Assembly: GCF_014041995.1 (NCBI RefSeq)
Contig: NZ_CP059492.1
Span: 1,736,001-1,800,000 of the forward strand
Direction: 5' to 3'
Length of the DNA stretch: 64,000 nt
From: Changpingibacter yushuensis
GTDB taxonomy: Bacteria; Actinomycetota; Actinomycetes; Actinomycetales; Actinomycetaceae
The notes below the pieces were generated by a model, which was not told where the DNA came from, ran no database searches, and saw nothing but the letters and a program-made list of their open reading frames with translations. Within the stretch, counting starts at the first letter, position 1; every line of letters starts with the position of its first letter. A program made the translations under genes and the position numbers. Below, one piece after another: positions 19,060 through 27,650 of the stretch.

Positions 19060-19107
19060 CGCGCAGTTCCCGCTCTTACCCCTGGGGCTCTATGCGGGAA
19101 CTGCGCG
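19060..19107 (-). terminator. 14-bp hairpin between the surface-protein gene and tatA
   Basis: CGCGCAGTTCCCGC (19060-19073) pairs perfectly with GCGGGAACTGCGCG (19094-19107), with a 20-nt loop that can fold further (CCCCTGGGG). It starts 6 nt after the upstream stop and ends 37 nt before tatA. With no T-tract, it may be a partial terminator or an RNA-stability hairpin that sets tatAC level against the secreted proteins. Confidence 0.7.
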
Positions 19108-19113
19108 TCTTTG

Positions 19114-21522
19114 TTAGTACCGAATGGCAGCGACTGAATCGAAGCCCTTGCCGAACCAATCACCAGCGACTCGTATATCCCCGACTCGGCCGTAGACGAC
19201 TCGGCTTTCTGCCGCGCCCGCTCGTAGCGAGTTGTTCACGTGCAGAGTTGTCACACGGACAATGGAGATCGCATCCTTGCCGTCACCATCGAAGTCGCCG
19301 ACTATTGGCGTGTCACCAGGCCTCCCATAGGCAAACGAAATGTTCGCAGCACCTGAGGAGACTTTCTTACGAAGCAGGAAGTGCCGGCCGCGTTGCACAC
19401 CCAGTGAGTCGGTCCCATCGCCATCCCAATCGCCAGCGATCGGGACGTCACTCGGACGCCCGAATGTGATGACCTTGTCCGGACTACCGCCCGGGATGGC
19501 TCCGCCGCGGTTGTACGAGATGGAGAAGTTGTTGTTGCGTGCGGCACGAACAGCAAGATCGTCCAGACCGTCACCGTTAAAGTCGCCAACCACAGGAATC
19601 GACGTCGTCGTCCCAAACGTGACAGAAGTGCCGTCAGCACCGGTCCTGTTCGATCCGAGGAAGGTGTATACGTTTCCTTTTCGCAGAACCAAGGTGTCAA
19701 CGCCATCGCCATCCCAATCTCCCGCAAGCACGTCAGTCGCCGATGCGACTGTCATCGCTGTGCGTGCGATTGAATCCTTGACGGTGTCCTGGAAGAAGGC
19801 GTTAGTTCCCTTGCTCTTCTCAGGAACTGGGCGAGGATCATCCTTTGGCTCCGTGGGTTTGAGAGCATCCACGGTCATCGAATTTGTCTGTTCCTGATTG
19901 CCAGCTACGTCCTGAGCGCGGACGTGAACATACATAGGGACATCGCGACGTGCAACCGTAAACGGTTCATCATACGTGGCCCACATATCGTTCTCAGTGC
20001 TTTCGGGGTCAGCCGATGGCCCCATCGAATACACGATTCGGCTCACGCCACTGCCCACTTCTCCATCGAAAGCAGCGAGGTCAACAGTCACAACTTTGCC
20101 CTCTGAATCCTCGGCCACTGTGAAGGTGGAACTCGGGGCCTTCGTATCAACCTTGAGTTGTGCCTCCGCATTTCCTACTCGACCCTCGGTGTCAGTAGCC
20201 CGCACGTAGACCGTTACGAGGCCTTCACCTGGAATCTGAACGGCGTCCGCACTAGCTTTCGTCCAATCCCCACCGAATGAGTATTCGACGGAGGCAATGG
20301 GCGAAGTGCGTTCTTGCGCGATGATGGTGAACGCAGGACGTTGTGTGTACCAGCCAGTCGCGGTGGGCGAATCCGCCATATCAACCTTTACGTAAGGAGG
20401 TGTATCAACCGCTACGGCAGGCTCAACCACCCAGAATGTACACAGGGCAGGTTCTTCCGCACCGGAAATACTTCCGGAAATGTCTCCATAGGATTCCGCC
20501 TCAGCGTAGGTTGACGGATCAGCCTTTTCCCACGTGACTCCAATCTGAGAACTCTGCGAGCCATCGGCATAATGCGCCACCACAGTATTAGGGCACACAG
20601 GGGCAACCCCGGGGGTGGTGATGGTGGCAGCATAATCGAAACTCTCGACATCCAGATCTGGATCGGCCACAACATAGATAGTGGCTTGAACCTTGGTTGT
20701 TCCGTTTGCAAGTGTTCCTGCAACCGTGAACTTGCCAGTCTCAGCAAGAGCTGCAGAATCAACGCTTGCCCACTCCACCTTTGAGTAACTCAATGGACCA
20801 TTTTCAGGAAGGACCCACACATTGTTTGGGAGTATTGGCTGCTGGTTAACAGCTGTCCGCACATGCACCGCTTCGACGTCAATCGGAGCGCTTGGGTCTA
20901 CAGGCTCCGGCTCTTCCTCCGTGAATGATCCCATGACCTCCCATTCTGTGGCCGCCACAGAGAACCAAGAATCATCTCTTGCTTGAGCGTTGAGGACGAT
21001 CCGCACTTTCGTGGTCTTCACTGGATCGAATGCGACGGTGTTGGGTCCAAGCACGCTACCGTCACCGGCGGCAACTGGATATTCGGCGACGACGTCGACG
21101 AACTCCTCTGCTTCTTCATCCCAGTATTGGAATGTCCAATCCTGCGGATTGAGGACATTTCCGGCGCTTGCAGCATCGTTCCAGAACCATACCGATGTGG
21201 TTGACACTGTGACGGGGGTATCCCATTCATACTGTGCCCAATGCGACGCGCTGAAATCGCCGTATGTCCCCCACACGTCTCCATGACCGGGTGCCGCACT
21301 TGATCCATTGTTGAGCGCGCCAGCGCTGTTCCACGCGGGAACGTAGCTGACAGTCACTTCGGGTTCGTGCTCACTTGTTTGGCTGGCAACATTCACTAGT
21401 TCGGGAGTATCTGCGGCTTGTACTGGGACCGTGAGGCCACCCAACGCGAGCGCGGCCACGAGCCCGGCGATCCACTTACGCTTCCCGCGTGCCGGGCGCG
21501 ATTCCTGTTTGTGCACCATCAT
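19114..21522 (-). CDS. Secreted multidomain surface protein (discoidin-like, Ig-like, FG-GAP repeats)
   Basis: 802 residues. Sec signal peptide: basic KRK, hydrophobic core, cleavage after VQA (36); no twin arginine. Domains: discoidin/F5-8C-like module (about 41-200, with NVASQTSE and SHWAQYEWDTPVTVSTTSVWFWND); two bacterial Ig-like group-4 modules (about 215-285 and 300-368); two further Ig-like modules (about 375-555); then a C-terminal set of five FG-GAP/VCBS-type repeats with calcium-loop motifs GDWDGDGVD (601), GDFNGDGLD (646), GDWDGDGTD (697), GDFDGDGKD (742) and a degenerate GDWFGKGFD (787). No sortase motif. It overlaps the GH127 stop by four bases. Likely a carbohydrate- or wall-binding partner of GH127; no catalytic domain seen. 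Confidence 0.85.
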   Translation of the reverse strand: MMVHKQESRPARGKRKWIAGLVAALALGGLTVPVQAADTPELVNVASQTSEHEPEVTVSYVPAWNSAGALNNGSSAAPGHGDVWGTYGDFSASHWAQYEWDTPVTVSTTSVWFWNDAASAGNVLNPQDWTFQYWDEEAEEFVDVVAEYPVAAGDGSVLGPNTVAFDPVKTTKVRIVLNAQARDDSWFSVAATEWEVMGSFTEEEPEPVDPSAPIDVEAVHVRTAVNQQPILPNNVWVLPENGPLSYSKVEWASVDSAALAETGKFTVAGTLANGTTKVQATIYVVADPDLDVESFDYAATITTPGVAPVCPNTVVAHYADGSQSSQIGVTWEKADPSTYAEAESYGDISGSISGAEEPALCTFWVVEPAVAVDTPPYVKVDMADSPTATGWYTQRPAFTIIAQERTSPIASVEYSFGGDWTKASADAVQIPGEGLVTVYVRATDTEGRVGNAEAQLKVDTKAPSSTFTVAEDSEGKVVTVDLAAFDGEVGSGVSRIVYSMGPSADPESTENDMWATYDEPFTVARRDVPMYVHVRAQDVAGNQEQTNSMTVDALKPTEPKDDPRPVPEKSKGTNAFFQDTVKDSIARTAMTVASATDVLAGDWDGDGVDTLVLRKGNVYTFLGSNRTGADGTSVTFGTTTSIPVVGDFNGDGLDDLAVRAARNNNFSISYNRGGAIPGGSPDKVITFGRPSDVPIAGDWDGDGTDSLGVQRGRHFLLRKKVSSGAANISFAYGRPGDTPIVGDFDGDGKDAISIVRVTTLHVNNSLRAGAAESRVVYGRVGDIRVAGDWFGKGFDSVAAIRY

Positions 21523-23888
21523 TTCTCCATTCGTGCGCGTGAGGCAGCGAGGAGGACCTTTTGGCGGTCCTTAGATGTCATCGCTCCCGAATCTTGGTAC
21601 TGCTTGGATAGATCCCGCACGCGTTCGAGGAAGTCAGCGCGACTAGCGAAGGGTGCTGCCGTCCATAGTTCGTCGAGGAATGCTGACCCGTTGGCTCCCT
21701 GCATATTGAGGACTCCAGAGTCCTGCCCGCCGAAGGCGATCGATTTCTCGACTCGTTCGAAGTAGGTGCTGTAGTAGATATCGTGACCGGCGTAGAGCGG
21801 ATCGAATTCGCGTCCGGCCAGTATGAGAGACGTACCGTTCCACGTCGCTGCGTGATTCAGCCCACCGCTGAGGTCGTACATCGCAGACAACGAGATCTGA
21901 GGAAACTTCGTCGTCTTCCCAACGGCAGCGTAGACCACAGGACCGTAACGAAGCGCTTGTAGTTCGGGACGATCCACCGTGGGATCTACCCACACCCGCA
22001 TGGGCACAGAAAGCGCGATCATGTCACCCGCCGCCCATGTCCGCTTGATACGGATGTATGCTCCCCCGGACGAGGTCACTTTTGCTCCAGAAACGGCAGC
22101 GGATGCCTCTCCCGTGACCCATTCAGGAACCCTGATGGCAATCTCAAGAGACGTCGAAGGTGCTGACACAACTTCGAGTGTCGCCTTTCCATCCAGCGGA
22201 TACTCGGAGGAAACTCGAAGGACAAGCCCCTTCTCTTGCCACGTCAGGGTTGACGGCATAAGGAAGTTGACAAAGAGTGTCGTGTTGTCGGCCGAATGCG
22301 CATAGGCCGTCTCTTGATAGCGCATCGGGCTTTCCATACCTGTACCACCGCAACAGGTTCCGATGTTTCCGTCGCCGTACTCCTTCTGAGCCCCAGCATG
22401 TACCGGAAACATATACAGGTTTTCTGGTGACGTAGTGGAGTTCTTATCGCGGTGCCCGCCAAGAAGATGATTGAGAACGGTACGTTCGCAGTAATCCGAA
22501 TAGCGTTGTTCTCCTGTGATGTGAAAGAGCTGCCACGCGACTTTCACCATGTTGTATGCTGCGCACGATTCGGCATTACGGGAGCCAATATCGCCGGCCA
22601 CCGTATCGGCAGGGCCCCAAAGCTCTCCCTCTCCGGTGCCGCCATGGGCGTACATACGCCCTGGCACAATCATGTCGAAGAATCCTTTGACCGCCTTGAG
22701 ATAACGTTCCTCACCGGTGACCGCATAGAGTTTCGCGTATCCAACAAATTGAGGAATATGTTGGTTTGCATGCTTGCCGTTGAGAGTGTCACGCCCTTGT
22801 GCACATGCGTCGATGAGTGTGGGAAGGTCAAACAGACGGGCAGCTTTGAGGAACACGTCGCGATCCGTGGCCTTCGACGCCGAATACAGGTCCACTAGCG
22901 AATCGTTCATGCCACCATATTCACCGCCAATGTAGATCGACCACATCTTGGTCAGTTGATCACTGGTGCACTTTGATAGCCGTGAATAGACCCATCGGCC
23001 AATTCCCTCAGCCAGCTCTAGTGAATCTTGACTGCCGGTCAATAGATATGCGTTGTTGAGCCCATCGAGGATCTTGTGAAGAGTGTAGTAGGGTGCCCAA
23101 ATCTCTCCATATGGCGCATATTCTTCCAGTGCGGAAAACTGCCATTCCCCGTAGGCGGAAAGAAATCCGGGATGAGAGTAGCGCGGTTTGCCTTGATACG
23201 TTTGCGCCGCTAGCGCATCCCGACATTCCTTGAGACCCACCACCAGTTCGTCAACCCTGCTCTTGAGTGCGGCCTCACCAGTTGACGCATAGGCCATCGA
23301 GATCATCGACAGAAAATGGCCAGCATAGTGGCCCCGAAGCAATCCACCTGCTCCTGCCTTGTTCTGCCCACGCACATATTCGGCTGCTCCCCACTTCTGA
23401 GTATCGGGAGCCGGGCCATACTCTTCCCAACCACCTGGGGGTGTTGCACCTTTCGTGTCCAGCCCCGCATTGCGACGGAACACTGCGAGTATCCGATCCA
23501 CGGAGTAGGCGCGCGCGAGTGCCAAGCCTTGATCCTGACCTCGCTTGTAAACACCGCTATCAATGGACACGTCAGATAGACCGAACGGACGATTAACCCA
23601 AACATCCGGTTCAAACTGATTCGGCTGAGAAGCTCTGACCTTCGAAAGTGGAACAACGCTACCGGTCACTGCTGCACGTTGCTGCTCTATCCCACTGAGT
23701 TGCGCTACCGGAACACGTGATGCTTGGGCAGCAGCTGCGGCCGGCGAGCGTGCCAGAAGGGAACTGGCCCCTACCACCACACCGGTAAGTGCTGCGCCTT
23801 CCAGAAACGACCGCCGTGAGATCTTGGCTCGCGCGAGATCCGTGAATGGACCATCACCATGGACCCCTTCTCTTTCATGTTGGTTCAT
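21519..23888 (-). CDS. GH127 beta-L-arabinofuranosidase with Tat signal peptide
   Basis: 789 residues. An N-terminal twin-arginine signal S24-R-R-S-F-L-E30, a hydrophobic stretch and a run of Ala indicate folded export through Tat. The body is a GH127 (DUF1680) alpha/alpha barrel. By analogy with HypBA1, the zinc-cysteine site is present: E440-x-C442 in NAESCAA and C512-C513 in GTCCGGTG; E422 in GEL is the likely acid/base. These enzymes release L-arabinofuranose from beta-linked arabinosides; substrate here is inferred. The ATG at 23888 starts the Tat leader; the frame is open to 23984 but upstream codons look non-native. The partner surface protein follows with an ATGA overlap. Confidence 0.92.
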   Translation of the reverse strand: MNQHEREGVHGDGPFTDLARAKISRRSFLEGAALTGVVVGASSLLARSPAAAAAQASRVPVAQLSGIEQQRAAVTGSVVPLSKVRASQPNQFEPDVWVNRPFGLSDVSIDSGVYKRGQDQGLALARAYSVDRILAVFRRNAGLDTKGATPPGGWEEYGPAPDTQKWGAAEYVRGQNKAGAGGLLRGHYAGHFLSMISMAYASTGEAALKSRVDELVVGLKECRDALAAQTYQGKPRYSHPGFLSAYGEWQFSALEEYAPYGEIWAPYYTLHKILDGLNNAYLLTGSQDSLELAEGIGRWVYSRLSKCTSDQLTKMWSIYIGGEYGGMNDSLVDLYSASKATDRDVFLKAARLFDLPTLIDACAQGRDTLNGKHANQHIPQFVGYAKLYAVTGEERYLKAVKGFFDMIVPGRMYAHGGTGEGELWGPADTVAGDIGSRNAESCAAYNMVKVAWQLFHITGEQRYSDYCERTVLNHLLGGHRDKNSTTSPENLYMFPVHAGAQKEYGDGNIGTCCGGTGMESPMRYQETAYAHSADNTTLFVNFLMPSTLTWQEKGLVLRVSSEYPLDGKATLEVVSAPSTSLEIAIRVPEWVTGEASAAVSGAKVTSSGGAYIRIKRTWAAGDMIALSVPMRVWVDPTVDRPELQALRYGPVVYAAVGKTTKFPQISLSAMYDLSGGLNHAATWNGTSLILAGREFDPLYAGHDIYYSTYFERVEKSIAFGGQDSGVLNMQGANGSAFLDELWTAAPFASRADFLERVRDLSKQYQDSGAMTSKDRQKVLLAASRARMEK

Positions 23889-24009
23889 GATCTGCTTTCT
23901 CTTGTTCAGAACCGCTCCACGCGGTACTGATTCTGCTGACGACTCCACGCTCGGCATTGAGCGCAGCGCACATGTACTTCTCACTTATCGCCGCATTGCG
24001 AAGGTTGCC

Positions 24010-24342
24010 TCAGGCAACGTTCCCGATCCCCTGCTCTGAGCTCGTGGAAGCATCTTCAGGCAGGGCTGGCACGGGAGGCGGAAGTGCCACGAAACTCTGC
24101 GCGTCATCTTCGACCAGATCTGATTGGACCAGATAACGTGGATCGAAAGAGTTGATGCCTGAGGAGGCCCATAGAGCCACCGCGTCTGCATCGGCACGGT
24201 CGTTGGCAGCTCGCCACAGTACCTTCATATGACGAATCCGTTCGGTCAGCCGCGACACCAGTAGCGGAAGTCGCTTAGGCCCAACAATGAGCGCCATCAA
24301 CGCAAGTATGACAATTGCTTCATCAAGTGAAATCCCGAACAC
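24010..24342 (-). CDS. tatB: Sec-independent protein translocase TatB
   Basis: 110 residues from GTG at 24340-24342, read as MFGISLDEAIVILALMALIVGPKRLP: one membrane helix, the TatB GPKRLP hinge, an amphipathic helix (LLVSRLTERIRHMKVLWRAA) and the INSFDPRYLV segment that matches the LDPRRFV block of actinobacterial TatB. A Pro-rich acidic tail follows. The ATG at 24387 would add 15 atypical residues; the GTG has GGAG 7 nt before it and gives the family's N-terminus. It is the first gene before the GH127 enzyme, 121 nt away. TatB hands twin-arginine substrates to TatC. Confidence 0.9.
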   Translation of the reverse strand: MFGISLDEAIVILALMALIVGPKRLPLLVSRLTERIRHMKVLWRAANDRADADAVALWASSGINSFDPRYLVQSDLVEDDAQSFVALPPPVPALPEDASTSSEQGIGNVA

Positions 24343-24871
24343 CGATACTCCAAAGATGCAACCCAATAATGGCCAATAACCGGCCATTAGGCGTCGTTGT
24401 AGAAGGAACCGGTGACACCGCTGGCACCCGTTCCTGGCGGCAATATATACCCGCCCGTGGCCCTCATTGGCCCCGGACCGACCAAAATGTTAGCCCTAAC
24501 ATTTCGTCTGCGAGTGAGACGCTACCAGTCTGAGAAGACCATGACAAATGAAAGGGAGTCGTTGGGGAATACCGAAAATTTTCGCTGAAAGTGGGTGTGT
24601 GTGGCTATCCTTGTCATTCCGTCACTTTGTGACACCTCACTACCCGAAATGAGGCGCTTTTTCGCAACTTGCAGTCACGTTTGTGAGCTTCTGCCCAGCA
24701 AGATTCACGGCAGATAGATGCATGAAACCTTGACAAACTGCAGGTCAGGTACACAGACTCGACGAGTCCCCAAAATAGAATACTTCGTGATATGAATCGA
24801 ATGTGCCAGGCCGAACCGTGCGCAACACTGCCGTCAAGATTGGAACATATCCAATTGTCTTACTCGGGATT
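24343..24871. other. Non-coding region upstream of the tatB operon
   Basis: About 530 nt, visibly more AT-rich than its surroundings, between tatB and the VOC gene. It contains the LacI-type palindrome at 24485-24504 and a TATATATT element (about 24441-24448, minus strand) that could be a -10 but has no good -35. A GTCAC-TTT-GTGAC inverted repeat (24621-24633) is also present. No gene recognised on either strand. Confidence 0.5.
24485..24504. promoter_or_regulatory. LacI-family-type operator palindrome
   Basis: AAATGTTAG (24485-24493), spacer CC, CTAACATTT (24496-24504): perfect 9-bp arms. The TGTTAG..CTAACA core resembles operators of LacI/GalR-family sugar repressors, which often have a central CG. 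It lies about 143 nt upstream of the tatB GTG. No regulator gene is in the window; control of the tatB-GH127 operon by a sugar-responsive LacI protein is inference. Confidence 0.65.
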
Positions 24872-25801
24872 CTAGAAGTCATCTATGACAATTTTGTGCA
24901 TTGCCATCATGTTGTTCCACGCGTTGGGGCGGCGCATGAGTTCTTCCATATTCTCTGGAACGATCTGCCACGCTACTCCGAACTGATCAGCGAGCCAACC
25001 ACATTGCTCTGCCTCGGGAACTGCTGAAAGCGCCTCCCATAGAGAGTCAATTTCCGTTTGATCTCGGCAATCAACTTGGAATGAGACCCCGCAATCGGAG
25101 CTGAATGGCATGTCATCTTTAGAATCTGTGGCAGCGAACCACTGATTGCCAATCCGAAAATCGGAGTACATGACCGGTCGCCGGCTATGTACTGACTCAG
25201 GAATGCCACCGGTTTCGCCATCTTGCTCCGGGTAATAGAACCGATCTCCGAGCTCCGAATCCTCAAACACATCTAGGTAGAAGTCCACTGCGGATTCGGC
25301 TTTGAAGTCTGACGTTCCTGAAAACAGCATCGCGGGAATCACGAATGGGCGCGGGGCGCCGTCGGGATCCGACGATATCAACTGCCAGTTGACCCCGTAT
25401 TTGTCTTCGACCCAGCCGTAATGCGGGCTGAACGGGTACTCTCCGAGATCCATCCGTATCTCGCCACCTTCGCCGAGTGCTTTCCACACGCGATCCAGTT
25501 CGTGGCGCGCTGCCGTCTTGTCATTACCAAACAGAAGCGGGTCGAAGTTGAGGATGAATGAGATCCGGGGGTTTGGCCGAAACTCCGGACCCGCATTGAT
25601 GAACACAAAGCGGTACTCGCCAAGTTGGAAGGTGACAGTTAAGGCCTCACCGGCTAGGTCTTCTTGGAAGTCCATCAGACCTTGGGTCGGGTAGAACGAA
25701 TCAATTGATGCCTTTGAGCCAGGAAAGATCGCCTCATAGAAGGCGCCCGCCTCGGGCGCAGTCTTGTTGAACCAAATGTTCGGAATGATCTTCTGCATCA
25801 T
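24872..25801 (-). CDS. Two-domain VOC family protein (PhnB / 3-dmu-9_3-mt type)
   Basis: 309 residues made of two homologous PhnB-like halves: IIPNIWFNKTAPEAGAFYEAIFPGS...WQLI (1-145) and FVIPAMLFSGT...AVDFYLDVF...WQIVPENMEELM (150-300). Each half has the repeated beta-alpha-beta-beta-beta fold of the vicinal oxygen chelate superfamily. Members of this subgroup often lack known activity, so no reaction is assigned. GAGGAGTGC precedes two possible ATG codons (25801 or 25798). It shares strand with the DJ-1 gene upstream. Confidence 0.85.
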   Translation of the reverse strand: MMQKIIPNIWFNKTAPEAGAFYEAIFPGSKASIDSFYPTQGLMDFQEDLAGEALTVTFQLGEYRFVFINAGPEFRPNPRISFILNFDPLLFGNDKTAARHELDRVWKALGEGGEIRMDLGEYPFSPHYGWVEDKYGVNWQLISSDPDGAPRPFVIPAMLFSGTSDFKAESAVDFYLDVFEDSELGDRFYYPEQDGETGGIPESVHSRRPVMYSDFRIGNQWFAATDSKDDMPFSSDCGVSFQVDCRDQTEIDSLWEALSAVPEAEQCGWLADQFGVAWQIVPENMEELMRRPNAWNNMMAMHKIVIDDF

Positions 25802-25911
25802 GCACTCCTCACCACGAAGCTCGGCACAGTGCCGAGTTAGCTATGAGTATTCCGAATATGTGGCGTAGGACACAAGACCTAGAGGCGGGCGCCGTCCAGT
25901 TTGGCGAGGGC

Positions 25912-26436
25912 TCAGCCGAGCACCTCTACAATTGCTTTGTTGAATGCCGGAAGATCGCGCGGGCTTCGGCTCGAGATGAGATTGCCATCAATGACCACTT
26001 CCTCATCTATCCATTGGGCTCCGGCATTCTTGAGATCCGTCGAAATGCGGGCTGTGGAGGTAATCTTCTTGCCCTTGACTGCCCCTGCCTCAATGAGAAT
26101 CCACGGGCCATGGCAGATCGACGCAATTGGCTTACCGGCATCCACGAATGCCTTGACGAAAGCCAACGCTTCCGGAACAGTGCGAATTTTGTCAGAATTC
26201 AACGTGCCGCCGGGCAACACGAGTAGCGCATAGTCATCCGGATTGGCATCCTTCAGTTCGAGATCGACGGGGAAGGATTCTCCTCGTTCCCAATCGTGGA
26301 TGAGCGCAGTGACTTCACCGGGGGCGTCTGAAATGAGAACCGGCTCATAGCCCGCTTCCTTCACGGCCGCCCACGGTTCCGTGAGTTCCGGCTGTTCAAC
26401 GCCGCGCTTGAGAACAAAAGCAACTTTCTTCGCCAT
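25912..26436 (-). CDS. DJ-1/PfpI family protein (type 1 glutamine amidotransferase-like)
   Basis: 174 residues with the nucleophile elbow ASICHGPW (catalytic Cys followed by His), the preceding LVLPGG motif and RSPRDLPAF near the end, as in PfpI/YhbO. Related proteins are reported as proteases, chaperones or deglycases; which applies is not decided by sequence. Start MAKKVAFVLKRGVEQ at 26436 with AAGGTG upstream was preferred to 26466, which adds 10 residues. It lies between a VOC protein and a zinc alcohol dehydrogenase on the same strand. Confidence 0.9.
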   Translation of the reverse strand: MAKKVAFVLKRGVEQPELTEPWAAVKEAGYEPVLISDAPGEVTALIHDWERGESFPVDLELKDANPDDYALLVLPGGTLNSDKIRTVPEALAFVKAFVDAGKPIASICHGPWILIEAGAVKGKKITSTARISTDLKNAGAQWIDEEVVIDGNLISSRSPRDLPAFNKAIVEVLG

Positions 26437-26606
26437 GTCAGGCACCTTTCTATCGGGTCGCTCCATTCATCCTTGCAGATGCATACTCATGTGCGGCAGG
26501 GCCTCTTTGCAGTCGGCGAAAAGGGTGGCCCACATCGGTGCCAGAACACGTTGGAACTGGTCCAGGATGTGAGCCACCCTTGTGAAGGCGTTATTGCACG
26601 CGCACG

Positions 26607-27650
26607 CTACGGCCGCACCAAGATCCTGATGGGGCTGCCTTCATGTTCATCGAGCTGGCGAATGCCTTCCTTGATGTTCTCCAATGAGATCACCCCTGAG
26701 ATCGAACGGCTCAGGTCAAGACGTTCGAAGCTCAAGAGATCGGCCAGCGTTGCAATATCCTCAGATTTGTACCCGAAGTGACCCGAGGCAGTCAGCCTCT
26801 TCATACTGAACTGTGCGCCGTGGCCAACCGAGAGCTTCTCAGCTGACATGCCAACAGAGACCAGACGCCCGCCAACACCCAAGCACTCAATGGCCTTGGA
26901 GAAGGTCGCCGAGATACCCACCGCATCGAAAGCGACATTGAGGTCACGCCCACCCGTTGCCGAATGGATCTTCTCAACCAGATCTGGATCCTTCGAGTTG
27001 AAAGCATAGTCAGCACCAGACTTCATAGCCCGGCGCAACACTTCGTCATCCACGTCCACAGCGATGATCGGTACGGCTCCGGTAATCCGAGCAATCTGCA
27101 CAATGTGCGTTCCAACGCCACCCAGACCCCAGACTCCAACTGCCTCACCTGGACGAACCTTTGCCGTGCGAACAACAGCGCCGTACGGTGTGGCGACGGC
27201 GTCGGCCAAAATGGCAGCCTCTTTGAAGTCAACGTTATCGGGAATTCGGGTGAGGCCAGCGGCCGGAGAGATGCAGTACTCAGCCCAAGCGCCGTCATAG
27301 TTGAATGCCATGACCTGCATGTGCAGGCAATCTGTGTAGGCGCCGCGGCGGCAGTTGCGGCACTTCATGCATGGTCTGCCGGCCGAAGGAATGACGCGGT
27401 CTCCCAGATCCCAACCGCTGACGCCAGCTCCGATTCCAGCGATGGTTCCCGAGGCTTCGTGGCCTTGCGTCACGACGGGAAGCGAGCTGGGCAGAGTTCC
27501 ATTGATGAGCGAGATATCCGAGTGGCAGATACCGCAATACTCAACCTTGATGAGCACCTCGCCCGGTCCTGGTTCCGGAATTGGCACATCTTCGACTGTG
27601 ACTTCCTTGGTTTCCAAGTTCAGGCGCTCGGCGCGCATGGTTTCGGTCAT
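26607..27650 (-). CDS. Zinc-dependent medium-chain alcohol dehydrogenase
   Basis: 347 residues. Catalytic zinc ligands C39 (CGICHSD), H63-E64 (GHE) and a distal Cys/Asp; structural zinc from C94, C97, C100 and C108; NAD(P)-binding GLGGVG near 175. Belongs to the MDR family that interconverts alcohols and aldehydes or ketones; substrate and cofactor preference are not certain. Divergent from the thiamine-binding gene. The upstream region contains a CCTTGAC/GTCAAGG inverted repeat (27703-27709 and 27740-27746) that could be an operator. The last gene before it on this strand is unrelated. Confidence 0.93.
   Translation of the reverse strand: MTETMRAERLNLETKEVTVEDVPIPEPGPGEVLIKVEYCGICHSDISLINGTLPSSLPVVTQGHEASGTIAGIGAGVSGWDLGDRVIPSAGRPCMKCRNCRRGAYTDCLHMQVMAFNYDGAWAEYCISPAAGLTRIPDNVDFKEAAILADAVATPYGAVVRTAKVRPGEAVGVWGLGGVGTHIVQIARITGAVPIIAVDVDDEVLRRAMKSGADYAFNSKDPDLVEKIHSATGGRDLNVAFDAVGISATFSKAIECLGVGGRLVSVGMSAEKLSVGHGAQFSMKRLTASGHFGYKSEDIATLADLLSFERLDLSRSISGVISLENIKEGIRQLDEHEGSPIRILVRP

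Noticed and set aside
21515-21525. GH127 and the surface protein as one gene broken by a frameshift
   Set aside because: The second frame opens with its own signal peptide (KRK, hydrophobic core, AxA site) and the ATGA overlap is the common coupled form, so these are two real genes.
24441-24448. TATATATT as the tatB -10 element
   Set aside because: No acceptable -35 at 16-19 nt, so promoter not claimed, only mentioned.
24803-25027. A small plus-strand frame at the end of the VOC gene
   Set aside because: Most of it is antisense to the VOC coding region; no Shine-Dalgarno.
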